Assembly (NCBI GenBank): GCA_905221605.1 | Contig: CAJNDS010002641.1 | Span: 1-64,000, forward strand | Source of the DNA: Symbiodinium natans | Lineage: Eukaryota > Sar > Dinophyceae > Suessiales > Symbiodiniaceae | Direction: 5' to 3' | DNA length: 64,000 nucleotides | Shown: piece after piece, positions 7,401 through 16,125 of the stretch | Layout of the letters: each line of letters begins with the position of its first letter | How positions within the stretch are numbered: the first letter of the stretch is position 1 | Translations under genes and position numbers: made by a program | The notes under the pieces: generated by a model | Seen by the model: only the letters and a program-made list of their open reading frames with translations | The model's database searches: none | Told to the model about the DNA's origin: nothing

Positions 7401-9872
7401 TTCCGCACGCTTCAGTCGGAGCTAGGAGCAGCTAAGCTGCAGCTCAGCATCCGGAAGTCCGCTTTTGTATGCTCTGATGGGTCTGCGGAAAAAGAGCTCC
7501 GTATCAGGAGAAAGGTCAAAGAGCCGCAGGTGCAAAGTCTCGTCAAAGACCTGGGGGCGGATTCGTCTGGAGGCCGAAGGAGGCGGGTAAAGACCTCAAA
7601 CAGCCGCATTCAGAAAGCGGTCAAGAGGAGCGCCAAACTTCATCGGTTAGGGCTAGGCCAGAAAAAGCATGCGATTCGCGCTTTTAAAACCAGCGCCTTT
7701 ACGGCGGGCACCTGGGGGCACCAGGCCCAAGGGCTATCTCCAAAGAGAATGAAGGTGGTGAGGGGAATGGCGGTGTCCCACTCCACCAGACTGGCGCTTG
7801 GTTCAGCGGACGTGGTCTTTGATATGGGCGAGTTTAATGTCCAAGACCCGGTTATCCGCATCGTTCTGGAACATTGGGACAGCCTAAGCCGGTGCGTTGC
7901 TATCAATGGCCCGTGTGCGCCACGCGTTCAACAAGCATGGGGGGTAACGTGGAAAAGACTTGCGAGAGCGGCTCACCCCTGGAGACTAGCAGCTGGCCCG
8001 ATTGCAGCTATGGTGTGCTATCTTCGCGACATGGGTTTTGAAGCTCCCGCCATGGAAGTATGGTCGAGGCCAGGCCTCACCATTAGACTCGAGTGGGGAA
8101 ACGCCAAAACGGCACGGCAGGTGAAGGAGCAGCTGCGAGGAGCCATGCTGCGCGATCGTTGGGGGCGAATTGCAAGCCAGCACGGCGGCGGAGGAGCCGA
8201 GCATGGTTTAGACTGGACGACCCACAGGAGCCTGCTAAAAAAGGCCAAAGGGAACACTCTAAAGGTAACAGGGCTACGCATGGTCTGGCAAGGCGCTGTA
8301 GCCTTCAATGGACATGGCGGGCACGCGGTGTGCACGAGGTGCGGTGGGGCCAACTCCTTTGTGCGTGCGCTCCACACTTGCCCTGCGTGGGCAGCGCACG
8401 ACATTGGCCCCGACCCTGAGTGGAGGAGTAGGGTGGATGCACCAGAATGTTTCTGGCTGAGAGGGCTAGTCCCAGCCCCGCTTACCAAGCACCCTGACCA
8501 CCCTCCCTTGATCCTTGAAACCCGTGTTGAAGGAAACCTTGAAGAAGCGGCACAGAGCTGCCAACCAGTCTGGTTTGGTACAGACGGATCAGGAGGACCA
8601 CAGGCCTCCGATCCCAGGCTCAGAATGGCAACCTGGAGCTTAGTTGCCATACAGCGCAAGGATGGCCATCTGCCGGCATGCTGCTGGCAAGGCCCGGAGC
8701 CGGATCCGGCCTACAAGATTGTGGGGTATGCGGTGGGGGCCCTTCAGGTAGGTTTCACGGTCAATGACGCCGAGTCAAAGGCACTTGACTTCCTTTTGGG
8801 CCTGTCCAACCAAAACAATTTTGTTGCCTGCGATAGCAAAATTGCGCTCACCAGACTTAAAAACCCCAACGCCCATTTCCTTTGGCCTAGTATATGGACC
8901 GCAGGTCAGGATGACCGTAATAGATTAAAACCGGTCTGGACAAAAGGGCACTTAACCAAAGAGGAGCACGCAGCCAGGCATGGCACCGGCTCCTTATGGG
9001 CCTGGGAAGCCAACAGACATGCTGACTGGCTGTGCGGTCAGAAGGCCAAAGAGATTCTGTCACAAGAGCATGTGGCAAACGTCAAGCAAATTGACAGCAC
9101 TGCACGAGAGATCTCCACTTTCTTAGGAAAGCGAGCTGAGTTCCTCCTCGCCAACTGCCCGCTGCCCTCAGCAAATGAGGTCAAATTTGAGAGGAAGGCT
9201 AAGGCCAAGGTCGCGCCTCCCTCCAAAAAAGGACCCAATAAAAAACAGCTTCTTTTGCATGCAGTCAAGGAGGCGAATCCTCAGACCATGCACAATTGGA
9301 AAATCTCTAGCGGAGAAAGCACCAACAACCTGTGCATCAAGTGCGAAGGGTGCGGGCTTTACGTGCAACAAGTCGATCCGCATGAGGTGGTTGTGCACGT
9401 TCTTCAGTTCCCGTGCCAGAGTCTGCCTGTGCCCACCTCGACTCCGTGGGGCTTTCATGTGTCTCACCACATGATCAACCTTGGAGAGTCAGTGGTATGC
9501 AAAAAGTGCGGCGCTTTCCAAGCTGTCAGAATCCTAAAGGCCAAACCGGGATGTCAAGGTAGGTGCAGCCAGGTCTGCAAGAAGCCTAACAGCAAATTCC
9601 AAGAAGCCCAAAAAAGAAGCCTAGACCCCAAGGCTGGCGTGAAAGCCTTCTTCGGCTTGAGGCAGAGTTGCTCGCCCCATCCCGCAGCCGTTGTGCCTTC
9701 AAACACTAGTGTATGTGAAGCAGTGGCAAGTAGCAGCACAGGAGAGTCTCTCCCTCAGATTCCTCCTTTGCCTCCTCAGACCACACCCGCTTTTCCCAAG
9801 CCTAAAGAAAAAATTAAAGCCAAAGCAAAAAAGGATGGCCTGACACAAACCGCTCTCTCTTTTAGGAAGTGA
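4401..9872 (+). CDS. Retrotransposon ORF2: endonuclease, reverse transcriptase, RNase H (copy 1, intact)
   Basis: A 1823-codon open frame from a TTG-type position; the first ATG in frame is at 4569. Residue numbers count from 4401. About 280-500 is an exonuclease-endonuclease-phosphatase domain: LQETHL near 308 holds the catalytic Glu, GDWNV near 427, and a final RPHSS near 486 where SDH is usual. About 750-1000 is the RT: APGPDGW near 763, FIDLTTFYE near 885 (motif A), GIMAGCPIAP near 942 (motif B) and WLDDISVD near 977 in place of YxDD (motif C). About 1390-1545 is RNase H with D (FGTDGSGG), E (DAESKALDF), D (ACDSK) and D (ANRHADW). Near 1644 and 1700 are Cys-pair motifs (CIKCEGC, CKKC). 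It should nick target DNA and prime reverse transcription there. All motifs are intact, so this frame may still make active enzyme. Confidence 0.9.
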   Translation: MEQPVFLPPQEGHRLRRHWRPKQGGKETQGSQGPRLSPVVKYVLNRLDSACKTYTTMAHEEQAPVPTHGFGAQFCSTPNTLDSDRGATPLLLPADTEHEESFSFSTQEQPVCAEGTASVNKWLSRSRRKTTPRKTALAFVKAESPVGLSGPKFFPASLLDDSDMTQTPATCTASVGTRLPSGHTGQKTRKKHALVEPRNRKQAKLWHKLEVQLDGQHAISAEAEETIIELADQAPQNEGLLEHWTLEQLFSCASRGPSVGVSPLRMALKDVQQQLSLPSKEPLQIRSSNVTSWRAEIVTWLDQLKEPVVCLQETHLIGDSRESAARKAARCGYELHGGSGSPGQGKGVLGGTGILVRKHWQARFLNHVSFEGGGFTAVAVRTRQAEIACFSVYLRSGVAYDSHPNAEILSRLMANIKAHSGHWFAIGDWNVAPEELLASNILSELQAYPIVTGQATCDSGNELDYCICSSKLRSISSIAADWTAPHRPHSSLILTCDTMGGQCKVFQLPAFGPVGEVAGCSRKMPCITHIKWMGREISDEVSLAFAALAQECSATVCPEETAVRGITLSLKHGRLLAPSKVYKYTDNHAKWQRLQVWTNKTPQKIIKAEELENLLSGLIDSEAQEINGDKQAKIKSLLAGEDDIDTRKWIADEASRAQKEHVRCDKERYKEWLDGAVQKGMRPLFRAMKSHESGLDRPFQTMEPMLRPYCRLAQWQPIWQGEFEPVPTVFPLLLEEAKREAELLPPLDPLAIMLRIKRLPLKAPGPDGWTIPFLKALPEKRVEDLTHFFHLVEKTGQAPHQWCTTQVTMLVKSVEIERPIALCHVAYKLWTQARYNLVAEWMARFELVAPCDAARPGQACLDISVRRVFLSEISRSRGLSRVSIFIDLTTFYETVEHELLIQQAKILGFPQVVLNIALQIYRGERLISSEGRVSHPLWASRGIMAGCPIAPALAKLALFPTCQKVYQSNQIQSMDVWLDDISVDVEHREPQVAARQALAVFRTLQSELGAAKLQLSIRKSAFVCSDGSAEKELRIRRKVKEPQVQSLVKDLGADSSGGRRRRVKTSNSRIQKAVKRSAKLHRLGLGQKKHAIRAFKTSAFTAGTWGHQAQGLSPKRMKVVRGMAVSHSTRLALGSADVVFDMGEFNVQDPVIRIVLEHWDSLSRCVAINGPCAPRVQQAWGVTWKRLARAAHPWRLAAGPIAAMVCYLRDMGFEAPAMEVWSRPGLTIRLEWGNAKTARQVKEQLRGAMLRDRWGRIASQHGGGGAEHGLDWTTHRSLLKKAKGNTLKVTGLRMVWQGAVAFNGHGGHAVCTRCGGANSFVRALHTCPAWAAHDIGPDPEWRSRVDAPECFWLRGLVPAPLTKHPDHPPLILETRVEGNLEEAAQSCQPVWFGTDGSGGPQASDPRLRMATWSLVAIQRKDGHLPACCWQGPEPDPAYKIVGYAVGALQVGFTVNDAESKALDFLLGLSNQNNFVACDSKIALTRLKNPNAHFLWPSIWTAGQDDRNRLKPVWTKGHLTKEEHAARHGTGSLWAWEANRHADWLCGQKAKEILSQEHVANVKQIDSTAREISTFLGKRAEFLLANCPLPSANEVKFERKAKAKVAPPSKKGPNKKQLLLHAVKEANPQTMHNWKISSGESTNNLCIKCEGCGLYVQQVDPHEVVVHVLQFPCQSLPVPTSTPWGFHVSHHMINLGESVVCKKCGAFQAVRILKAKPGCQGRCSQVCKKPNSKFQEAQKRSLDPKAGVKAFFGLRQSCSPHPAAVVPSNTSVCEAVASSSTGESLPQIPPLPPQTTPAFPKPKEKIKAKAKKDGLTQTALSFRK
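4694..4713 (+). other. GAG-NNN-CTC hairpin, family B, inside ORF2
   Basis: TGAAG/CTTCA 5-bp stem around AGAGTTTCTC, within coding sequence and kept in the second copy. Confidence 0.45.
7190..7207 (+). other. GAG-NNN-CTC hairpin, family B, inside ORF2
   Basis: GGGT/ACCC around CGAGTTTCTC, inside the RT domain coding region. Confidence 0.4.
9741..9753 (+). other. GAG/CTC palindrome, family B, inside ORF2
   Basis: GGAGAG T CTCTCC, a 6-bp perfect inverted repeat near the 3' end of ORF2. Confidence 0.4.
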
Positions 9873-10346
9873 GCTATGGGAAAAGGATGGAAGAAAGGAC
9901 ACGGCAAATCCAAAGGCCTCAAAGGCAAGCAATCAAGATTGCCACAAGAAGAGCTGGATGCAGCATGGGAGGTGAACATGGAAAGAAGCGCGCGAGATCT
10001 CCCTACAAAAAGCCCCGGCTCGATCTCCAGGAGTAAAGCAAGGAGCCATGCTAGGCATCTTGCCTTAGCGGAAAGCGATGCGCGTTTCCGGGCGAGCTCA
10101 ACACCTCGCCCTACACCACCTGCTCCTCCGCCAAGCAGGCGAGGCCAGGAGGAAGACGTGCCCGAAGATCCTTCGGATGCAACCCAGGAGTGGCGCTCCG
10201 ATCAGCTTTCCCCCTGGGAACGAAGGGTCAAGTTAAGAAGCTCCTCTGATTCAAGCGGGCACAGAAGGGAAGAGGTTCTCTCCCGAAATGCGGCTCCTCT
10301 GCCAAACTCCTCCTCATTGAACCCTGGGCGCCCTGTCGTCCACGCG

Positions 10347-10366
10347 GAGGTTGAGGATCTCACCTC
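10347..10366 (+). other. GAG-NNN-CTC hairpin, family B, inside ORF3
   Basis: GAGGT/ACCTC perfect 5-bp stem around TGAGGATCTC. Confidence 0.45.
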
Positions 10367-10882
10367 TCTTCTTGACCCCGCAAGCTTTCCCGAGAGCTCA
10401 GGGTGGCCCCAGGACAACCAAGCATTCGAGGCAAACCCTCAGACAAATAGAGCGACTAGTTCAGGAAGAAACGTCGCAGTGGCAGCAGACGAGCGTCAGA
10501 GGGCAGACCCACAGGAAGCCGCGTTCCACTTTCAAGGCCAGTGGAAGGCACACCGCGGCAAGCCAAAGGAACCTCTGCACTATCTTCCTGTCAACCTAGT
10601 CATGATCCATGACGTCACCCACAGCCTCCATGTTCGGGACACCATGGATCTGACTATGCTCATGTTCGGCCGTACGCGAGTAGCCTATGTAGCCGAATCG
10701 GCTCCCCTGGTGTGAAAATTTTCGGATGAAAGCCAAGCCGAAGAGGAGCGCATCAGTAATATCTTTCCCCGGTTAACGGCGAAGGTCTACTGGTATGGGC
10801 TTGTGCGCATCCGCCTTGCTGTGGCAGGGTGGAGAGCAGGTGTTTCCATTTTACATGTCGCTGCAGGAGCGATGTGTTCCAG

Positions 10883-10900
10883 GGGTTGAGGTTCTCACCC
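10883..10900 (+). other. GAG-NNN-CTC hairpin, family B, inside ORF3
   Basis: GGGT/ACCC around TGAGGTTCTC. Confidence 0.4.
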
Positions 10901-11429
10901 GATTCGGCGCTGGAAGCCAGAGTTGCTTCCAGTTCTTGTGCTACATGGCCATCATTTTGGCCTATCTTCGAGCTGAAGGGTGGACCCTCCGCGATTTGGG
11001 ACCGCTAAATGTAGCCGTGAGTCGTACCACGGCAAATTCCCCCCATCCGAGGCTCATTTTCTTCGACACGAACGAATGGACATGGGAAGGAAAAGAAGCC
11101 AAACACAGCTGGACAGGCTTTTGGTCGCTTGTGGCGGATTTCAGCCCTTCACGCCAAGGCTGGCTTCGCGACAAGCTCAGACACGTTGGCGTGTACCCTA
11201 GGTGGTGCGCGGAAACGCTGTTAATGGAGTGTCAGCCCTTCTGGAGCCATCTCAGCGAACAGGGCATTATCGACTCGGGAGGGCCCTGTTTCAGTGATCT
11301 GCGATGAGCCAGAAGGTGAGTTTCTCCCTGAGCTGCGGCGAGAATCTTGTCAAGTCTGTAAGGACTCTGAGGGATGGTGAGGTTCTCCCTGCCCGTAGCT
11401 CTTCCCGTAACATCTCGGATGCCTTCACA

Positions 11430-11564
11430 AGCACGGCCGTGTTTAGCAGGCCAAGGCATTCCCGAGAGTAGTTGTTCTCACGTTTCACCTTAACTTCCGG
11501 GACTTTGGTCCCGAAGAGCCTAATTGGCTAGCGACGTGGCCCGCTTTCGAGTGATATATGTGAC
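11430..11564 (+). promoter_or_regulatory. 3' tail of the retrotransposon, shared with the 2.4-kb units
   Basis: From CGGCCGTGTTTAGCAGG onward the sequence aligns with the ends of all 2.4-kb units. Features in order: hairpin GGGAC/GTCCC around TTTG (11500-11513 approximately), AGCC/GGCT hairpin, conserved CCCGCTTTCGAG, and TGATATATGTGAC. In the units the first hairpin is GGAAC/GTTCC around TTCG, a paired change that keeps the stem. A conserved structured 3' end is the usual recognition site of LINE reverse transcriptases; applying that here is inference. Confidence 0.65.
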
Positions 11565-11645
11565 TGGCTCAAGATCCCGGCTCAACCCCGGTGGGGTGCA
11601 CAGGTAGCAGAGCGGTAGCTGTGTGAACCAGCCTCGAGTCCCCTA
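11565..11645 (+). other. 5' segment with spliced-leader-like and tRNA-like boxes
   Basis: TGGCTCAAG equals the last nine bases of the dinoflagellate spliced leader, and CGGCTCAAC follows four bases later as a possible second decayed copy. Next comes ACCCC/GGGGT, then GTAGCAGAGCGGTAGC resembling a pol III A box and CCTCGAGTCC resembling a B box, closer together than in a normal tRNA. The same segment starts units 3 and 4 and the second retrotransposon. The spliced-leader reading is suggestive; the tRNA reading is weak. Confidence 0.4.
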
Positions 11646-11692
11646 ACTGTTTTGGGTACCAGGCCTGCTTTATCACAGCCTTCATTTGAGCC

Positions 11693-12610
11693 ATGTCCAG
11701 AGCACCTGTGCAGTCGAGATCCTCACTGCCAGCAAGTGATGGGTTGGAGTCATCTCACCCAACTTGCTCTGCAGAGAGCCAGAAAGAAGGCACGGCCCGA
11801 CTGGAGGGCGAAGCAGCCCGGCTTGGGGAACTCTTCCCTTATGCGAGTCCTCTTACAGCCGGCTGTGGAGTTTCTCCAGCCTTGGAAGACCAGGCAAGTT
11901 GCTCGAGCAGCCTGGCAAGTGCAGAGCGAACTTGGGCCCATAGAGCCAATTGTGGTTCCAGCCAAGGCAGGACTTTCCACCAAGCACTCTGCTTTCGCTG
12001 GTTTCACAAGGGCCGGAAAGAATGGCTGCTCCTCTCAGAGGATGGCAGCGTGTATTTTGTTCGCACCAGTAAATCCGGCAAAACAGTCAGAGCCGGACCT
12101 TGTGGGCAATGGCGATGCATGGAAGACCCAGCAGAGCTCCACGGGGGAACGGGGGGCGACCCGCCCGTGCAGTGGCTTCGCCTGTTAAACTTTAACTGCA
12201 CTGGCTGTGGTAATATTCCAACCCATAACCTCAGTTTCGTGCCAAGTCCTGGGAAAAGGCAACCAGCGATCTTGCACGGAGAGGATGGAAGACGCATCGA
12301 GCTCCACTGTGCCCTTTGTCTTGAAGACTTTCTAGCTTGCACGTGGAGCTGGCCGAGTTTTGACCAAGCAGTTAGGAGACCGGTGTTCCTGGACGACGCT
12401 TCCCTTGCTGACTTGCGTCAGTTAGGTCACCAAGTTACGCAGCCCGCAGAGCCTTCGCTGGTTCCGCTGTCTTCTGCAGCCAGCGCACATGGCTGGACCT
12501 TCCTTGAGGAAGGGTGTTCTCAGGATCCAGACTCCCCAGAAGAAGCATGCAGCAGTGATTGGCAAGTGTGTGGCTTTGAAGATTTGGAAGACATCCCATG
12601 GGAGGTCTGA
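11693..12610 (+). CDS. 305-aa CxxC/CxxC protein of the tandem unit (copy 2)
   Basis: Same length and start as the copy at 564, with about twenty amino-acid differences and both Cys pairs kept (NCTGCGN and CALCLED). It is nearly identical to copy 3, consistent with recent duplication of units 2 and 3. A GTTGG/CCAAC-type hairpin around AGTCTTCTC lies near the start of the coding region in the sister copies and is slightly altered here. Function unknown. Confidence 0.65.
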   Translation: MSRAPVQSRSSLPASDGLESSHPTCSAESQKEGTARLEGEAARLGELFPYASPLTAGCGVSPALEDQASCSSSLASAERTWAHRANCGSSQGRTFHQALCFRWFHKGRKEWLLLSEDGSVYFVRTSKSGKTVRAGPCGQWRCMEDPAELHGGTGGDPPVQWLRLLNFNCTGCGNIPTHNLSFVPSPGKRQPAILHGEDGRRIELHCALCLEDFLACTWSWPSFDQAVRRPVFLDDASLADLRQLGHQVTQPAEPSLVPLSSAASAHGWTFLEEGCSQDPDSPEEACSSDWQVCGFEDLEDIPWEV

Positions 12611-13469
12611 CCTACTACAGCCCCAACCCACCCAAATTGCAGGAGCTTTGCCCTGCCAGAATCAAGGGCGAGACTCTCTCCTCCGGAATCATTTCACCCA
12701 GGGTGAGGCTTCTCCCCGTTTCAATCAGTGACGGTCTTTCGAGTCCGTTCCCAAACTGTGAGTGCCTCAGGGCACCAAAGAGAATCTTGCATAGAATTGG
12801 ATCATGCCTTGATCGCATAAGGTTGCAGGTGTAAGAATGCAAGCAAGCAAGTGCTCAGTCCCGGCACATACCCAGATCCATCCATCGGAATATTCGCAGT
12901 CGTTCCGTTGGTCACCCTGCAGGACAAGCCGCCTTGATGTGGCTTCAGTACAGCCTGACACCGGTTTGGCCCCCTTGTTCGGTCTGTTGAGCAGACCGCT
13001 GGACCGGGTTTTCGGGCTCAGGAGCTTGCGGGTCTTCCACAGGCCCAACACGGGGTTCTCGCAAACACAGCGCCCGAAAGGATAACGTTAGAACCGGACC
13101 CTGAAGATCCTCACAGATGTTGGGGAACGGACGAGGATCCTAGTACTTTCCGGCCGGTTGTGGCCGAGGGCAAGCTGCCCGGCATCAGTTTGGGGTTACC
13201 CGTGTTTGGCCTGCCGAGGATTTCCTTTGTTTTTCCTGCAGGGTGTGTTGTTTTTCTCCTGTTGGTGCAAGCCCAGCCAGGAGAATGCCTAGCGGCAGGC
13301 GTTGTTTGTTAGGGACCATAACTTAGGCTGACGGACAGCCAGTGGCACCAGATTGCGGAGGTTAAAGGCTGTGGCTCGGAGCCCGTAAGCCGTCCCAACT
13401 GTGATGCCCAAATCAACCAAGCCCTTCCTGCGTGCAAGTGGTGTGGGTTCTTCTGGAGCCGCTGGGGTC

Positions 13470-13501
13470 GAACCAGTGAGTAAGAGCGAGAAAGCTGGTT
13501 C
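13470..13501 (+). other. Conserved-loop hairpin, family A
   Basis: Perfect 7-bp stem GAACCAG/CTGGTTC around TGAGTAAGAGCGAGAAAG. Confidence 0.75.
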
Positions 13502-13506
13502 CTCCT

Positions 13507-13536
13507 ACCTGGTGAGTAAGTGCGAGAAAACCAGGT
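13507..13536 (+). other. Conserved-loop hairpin, family A
   Basis: Perfect 6-bp stem ACCTGG/CCAGGT around TGAGTAAGTGCGAGAAAA. Confidence 0.75.
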
Positions 13537-13587
13537 CAGCATACGGGGCAAACAGGAGCTCAGAGCTGCTGCGGCATGGGTTTCTGG

Positions 13588-13621
13588 GGCCTAAGTGAGT
13601 AAGAGCGAGAAAGCTTAGGCC
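13588..13621 (+). other. Conserved-loop hairpin, family A
   Basis: Perfect 8-bp stem GGCCTAAG/CTTAGGCC around TGAGTAAGAGCGAGAAAG. Compare GGCCTAGG/CCTAGGCC at the same site in unit 4. Confidence 0.75.
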
Positions 13622-14169
13622 TGCCCCGGAGGTTGGCGACTTTGCCAATCCACTTGTCTGCAGTTCGTACAGGCATTGCCCGCGTGTCGGTTCCAGACCT
13701 TCTGCCTTTTCTGAGAGAGCCGAATGGGTGAGTTTCTCCCCTGTACAGGCAGGGCTTATAGGGTAGGCAGTACAGACCAGGCAGTTCAACCTGCAGAACA
13801 ATGCCTAGGGCTTTGTACAGTGCCAAACCAGTGAGTAGCCGTTGGCCGCCGAGCTTCTCGCGGAACTGGTTAAGCCCTCAATGCTTTCTCTCGGTGATCC
13901 TGCACATAGTTCGGCCATGTTAAGCAGGCCAAGGTCACCTCGAGAGTTTCCTTAGTGCTTTGTTAATACTTCCCGGAACTTCGGTTCCGAAGAGCCTAAC
14001 CTGGCTAGCGACGCAGCCCGCTTTCGAGTGATATATGTGACTGGCTCAAGATCTCGGCTCAACCCCGGTGGGGTGCACAGGTAGCAGAGCGGTAGCTGTG
14101 TGAACCAGCCTCGAGTCCCCTAACTGTTTTGGGTACCAGGCCTGCTTTTTCACAGCCTTCATTTGAGCC

Positions 14170-15087
14170 ATGTCCAGAGCACCTGTGCAGTCGAGATCCT
14201 CACTGCCAGCAAGTGACGGGTTGGAGTCTTCTCACCCAACTTGCGATGCAGAGAGCCAGAAAGAAGGCACGGCCCGACTGGAGGGCGAAGCAGCCCGGCT
14301 TGGGGAACTCTTCCCTTATGCGAGTCCTCTTACAGCCGGCTGTGGAGTTTCTCCAGCCTTGGAAGACCAGGTAAGTTGCTCGAGCAGCCTGGCAAGTGCA
14401 GAGCGAACTTGGGCCCATAGAGCCAATTGTGGCTCCAGCCAAGGCAGGACTTTCCACCAAGCACTCTGCTTTCGCTGGTTTCACAAGGGCCGGAAAGAAT
14501 GGCTGCTCCTCTCAGAGGATGGCAGCGTGTATTTTGTTCGCGCCAGTAAATCCGGCAAAACAGTCAGAGCCGGACCTTGTGGGCAATGGCGATGCATGGA
14601 AGACCCAGCAGAGCTCCACGGGGGAACGGGGGGCGACCCGCCCGTGCAGTGGCTTCGCCTGTCAAACTTTAACTGCACTGGCTGTGGTAATATTCCAACC
14701 CATAACCTCAGTTTCGTGCCAAGTCCTGGGAAAAGGCAACCAGCGATCTTGCACGGAGAGGATGGAAGACGCATCGAGCTCCACTGTGCCCTTTGTCTTG
14801 AAAACTTTCTAGCTTGCACGTGGAGCTGGCCGAGTTTTGACCAAGCAGTTAGGAGACCGGTGTTCCTGGACGACGCTTCCCTTGCTGACTTGCGTCAGTT
14901 AGGTCACCAAGTTACGCAGCCCGCAGAGCCTTCGCTGGTTCCGCTGTCTTCTGCAGCCAGCGCACATGGCTGGACCTTCCTTGAGGAAGGGTGTTCTCAG
15001 GATCCAGACTCCCCAGAAGAAGCATGCAGCAGTGATTGGCAAGTGTGTGGCTTTGAAGATTTGGAAGACATCCCATGGGAGGTCTGA
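14170..15087 (+). CDS. 305-aa CxxC/CxxC protein of the tandem unit (copy 3)
   Basis: Almost the same as copy 2; differences include Asp for Ser near residue 26, Ala for Thr near 125 and Ser for Leu near 165. Full length, ATG to TGA, with the same two CxxC pairs. The acidic tail ends FEDLEDIPWEV as in the other copies. Function unknown. Confidence 0.65.
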   Translation: MSRAPVQSRSSLPASDGLESSHPTCDAESQKEGTARLEGEAARLGELFPYASPLTAGCGVSPALEDQVSCSSSLASAERTWAHRANCGSSQGRTFHQALCFRWFHKGRKEWLLLSEDGSVYFVRASKSGKTVRAGPCGQWRCMEDPAELHGGTGGDPPVQWLRLSNFNCTGCGNIPTHNLSFVPSPGKRQPAILHGEDGRRIELHCALCLENFLACTWSWPSFDQAVRRPVFLDDASLADLRQLGHQVTQPAEPSLVPLSSAASAHGWTFLEEGCSQDPDSPEEACSSDWQVCGFEDLEDIPWEV

Positions 15088-15973
15088 CCTACTACAGCCC
15101 CAACCCACCCAAATTGCAGGAGCTTTGCCCTGCCAGAATCAAGGGCGAGACTCTCTCCTCCGGAATCATTTCACCCAGGGTGAGGCTTCTCCCCGTTTCA
15201 ATCAGTGACGGTCTTTCGAGTCCGTTCCCAAACTGTGAGTGCCTCAGGGCACCAAAGAGAATCTTGCATAGAATTGGATCATGCCTTGATCGCATAAGGT
15301 TGCAGGTGTAAGAATGCAAGCAAGCAAGTGCTCAGTCCCGGCACATACCCAGATCCATCCATCGGAATATTCGCAGTCGTTCCGTTGGTCACCCTGCAGG
15401 ACAAGCCGCCTTGATGTGGCTTCAGTACAGCCTGACACCGGTTTGGCCCCCTTGTTCGGTCTGTTGAGCAGACCGCTGGACCGGGTTTTCGGGCTCAGGA
15501 GCTTGCGGGTCTTCCACAGGCCCAACACGGGGTTCTCGCAAACACAGCGCCCGAAAGGATAACGTTAGAACCGGACCCTGAAGATCCTCACTGGTTGATG
15601 AGGGGAGGGTGCGCGCTGAGATGTTGGGGAACGGACGAGGATCCTAGTACTTTCCGGCCGGTTGTGGCCGAGGGCAAGCTGCCCGGCATCAGTTTGGGGT
15701 TACCCGTGTTTGGCCTGCCGAGGATTTCCTTTGTTTTTCCTGCAGGGTGTGTTGTTTTTCTCCTGTTGGTGCAAGCCCAGCCAGGAGAATGCCTAGCGGC
15801 AGGCGTTGTTTGTTAGGGACCATAACTTAGGCTGACGGACAGCCAGTGGCACCAGATTGCGGAGGTTAAAGGCTGTGGCTCGGAGCCCGAAAGCCGTCCC
15901 AACTGTGATGCCCAAATCAACCAAGCCCTCCCTGCGTGCAAGTGGTGTGGGTTCATCTGGAGCCGCTGGGGTC

Positions 15974-16005
15974 GAACCAGTGAGTAAGAGCGAGAAAGCT
16001 GGTTC
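15974..16005 (+). other. Conserved-loop hairpin, family A
   Basis: GAACCAG/CTGGTTC around TGAGTAAGAGCGAGAAAG, as at 13470. Confidence 0.75.
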
Positions 16006-16010
16006 CTCCT

Positions 16011-16040
16011 ACCTGGTGAGTAAGTGCGAGAAAACCAGGT
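16011..16040 (+). other. Conserved-loop hairpin, family A
   Basis: ACCTGG/CCAGGT around TGAGTAAGTGCGAGAAAA, as at 13507. Confidence 0.75.
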
Positions 16041-16091
16041 CAGCATACGGGGCAAACAGGAGCTCAGAGCTGCTGCGGCATGGGTTTCTGG

Positions 16092-16125
16092 GGCCTAAGT
16101 GAGTAAGAGCGAGAAAGCTTAGGCC
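16092..16125 (+). other. Conserved-loop hairpin, family A
   Basis: GGCCTAAG/CTTAGGCC around TGAGTAAGAGCGAGAAAG, as at 13588. Confidence 0.75.

Larger units (their letters stand above)
9876..11307 (+). pseudogene. Retrotransposon ORF3, kinase-like protein, broken copy
   Basis: ORF3 starts with ATG at 9876, three bases after the ORF2 stop, so it probably depends on ORF2 translation or its own message. Compared with the intact copy at 25773, codon TGG has become TGA at 10713-10715, ending the protein after 279 residues. An extra base near 10815 then shifts the frame, which stays open from 10795 to 11307. The region past the breaks still shows LRDLGPLN and, unlike the other copy, FFDTNEW with an Asp at the position comparable to the kinase DFG Asp. 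The break is therefore recent. Confidence 0.8.
2890..11564 (+). mobile_element. Non-LTR retrotransposon with APE-type endonuclease, RT and RNase H (copy 1)
   Basis: An 8.7-kb unit between two TGATATATGTGAC ends, in the same orientation as the 2.4-kb units around it. Order: leader with two GTGAGTCTCTC hairpins, a small ORF (3067), ORF1 with zinc ribbon and coiled coil (3339), ORF2 with endonuclease-RT-RNase H (to 9872), ORF3 (9876), then a tail whose last ~140 bases resemble the 2.4-kb unit tail. The endonuclease-RT order and lack of LTR or integrase place it with APE-type LINEs. There is no poly-A tail. ORF3 is interrupted, so this copy is probably not fully functional. Confidence 0.85.
11565..14041 (+). 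repeat. 2.5-kb tandem unit 2
   Basis: The unit starts directly after the retrotransposon's 13-mer with TGGCTCAAG, followed by ~70 bp not present in units 0/1, then the 305-codon ORF, a long untranslated part with three family-A hairpins, and the shared tail. Compared with unit 3 it has lost about 27 bases near 13115 (the TGGTTGATGAGGGGAGG region), otherwise the two are almost identical. Confidence 0.75.

Noticed and set aside
9840-9872. PIP-box at the ORF2 C-terminus (QTALSFRK)
   Set aside because: The aromatic residue is one position short of the QxxLxxFF spacing, so the match is not good enough.
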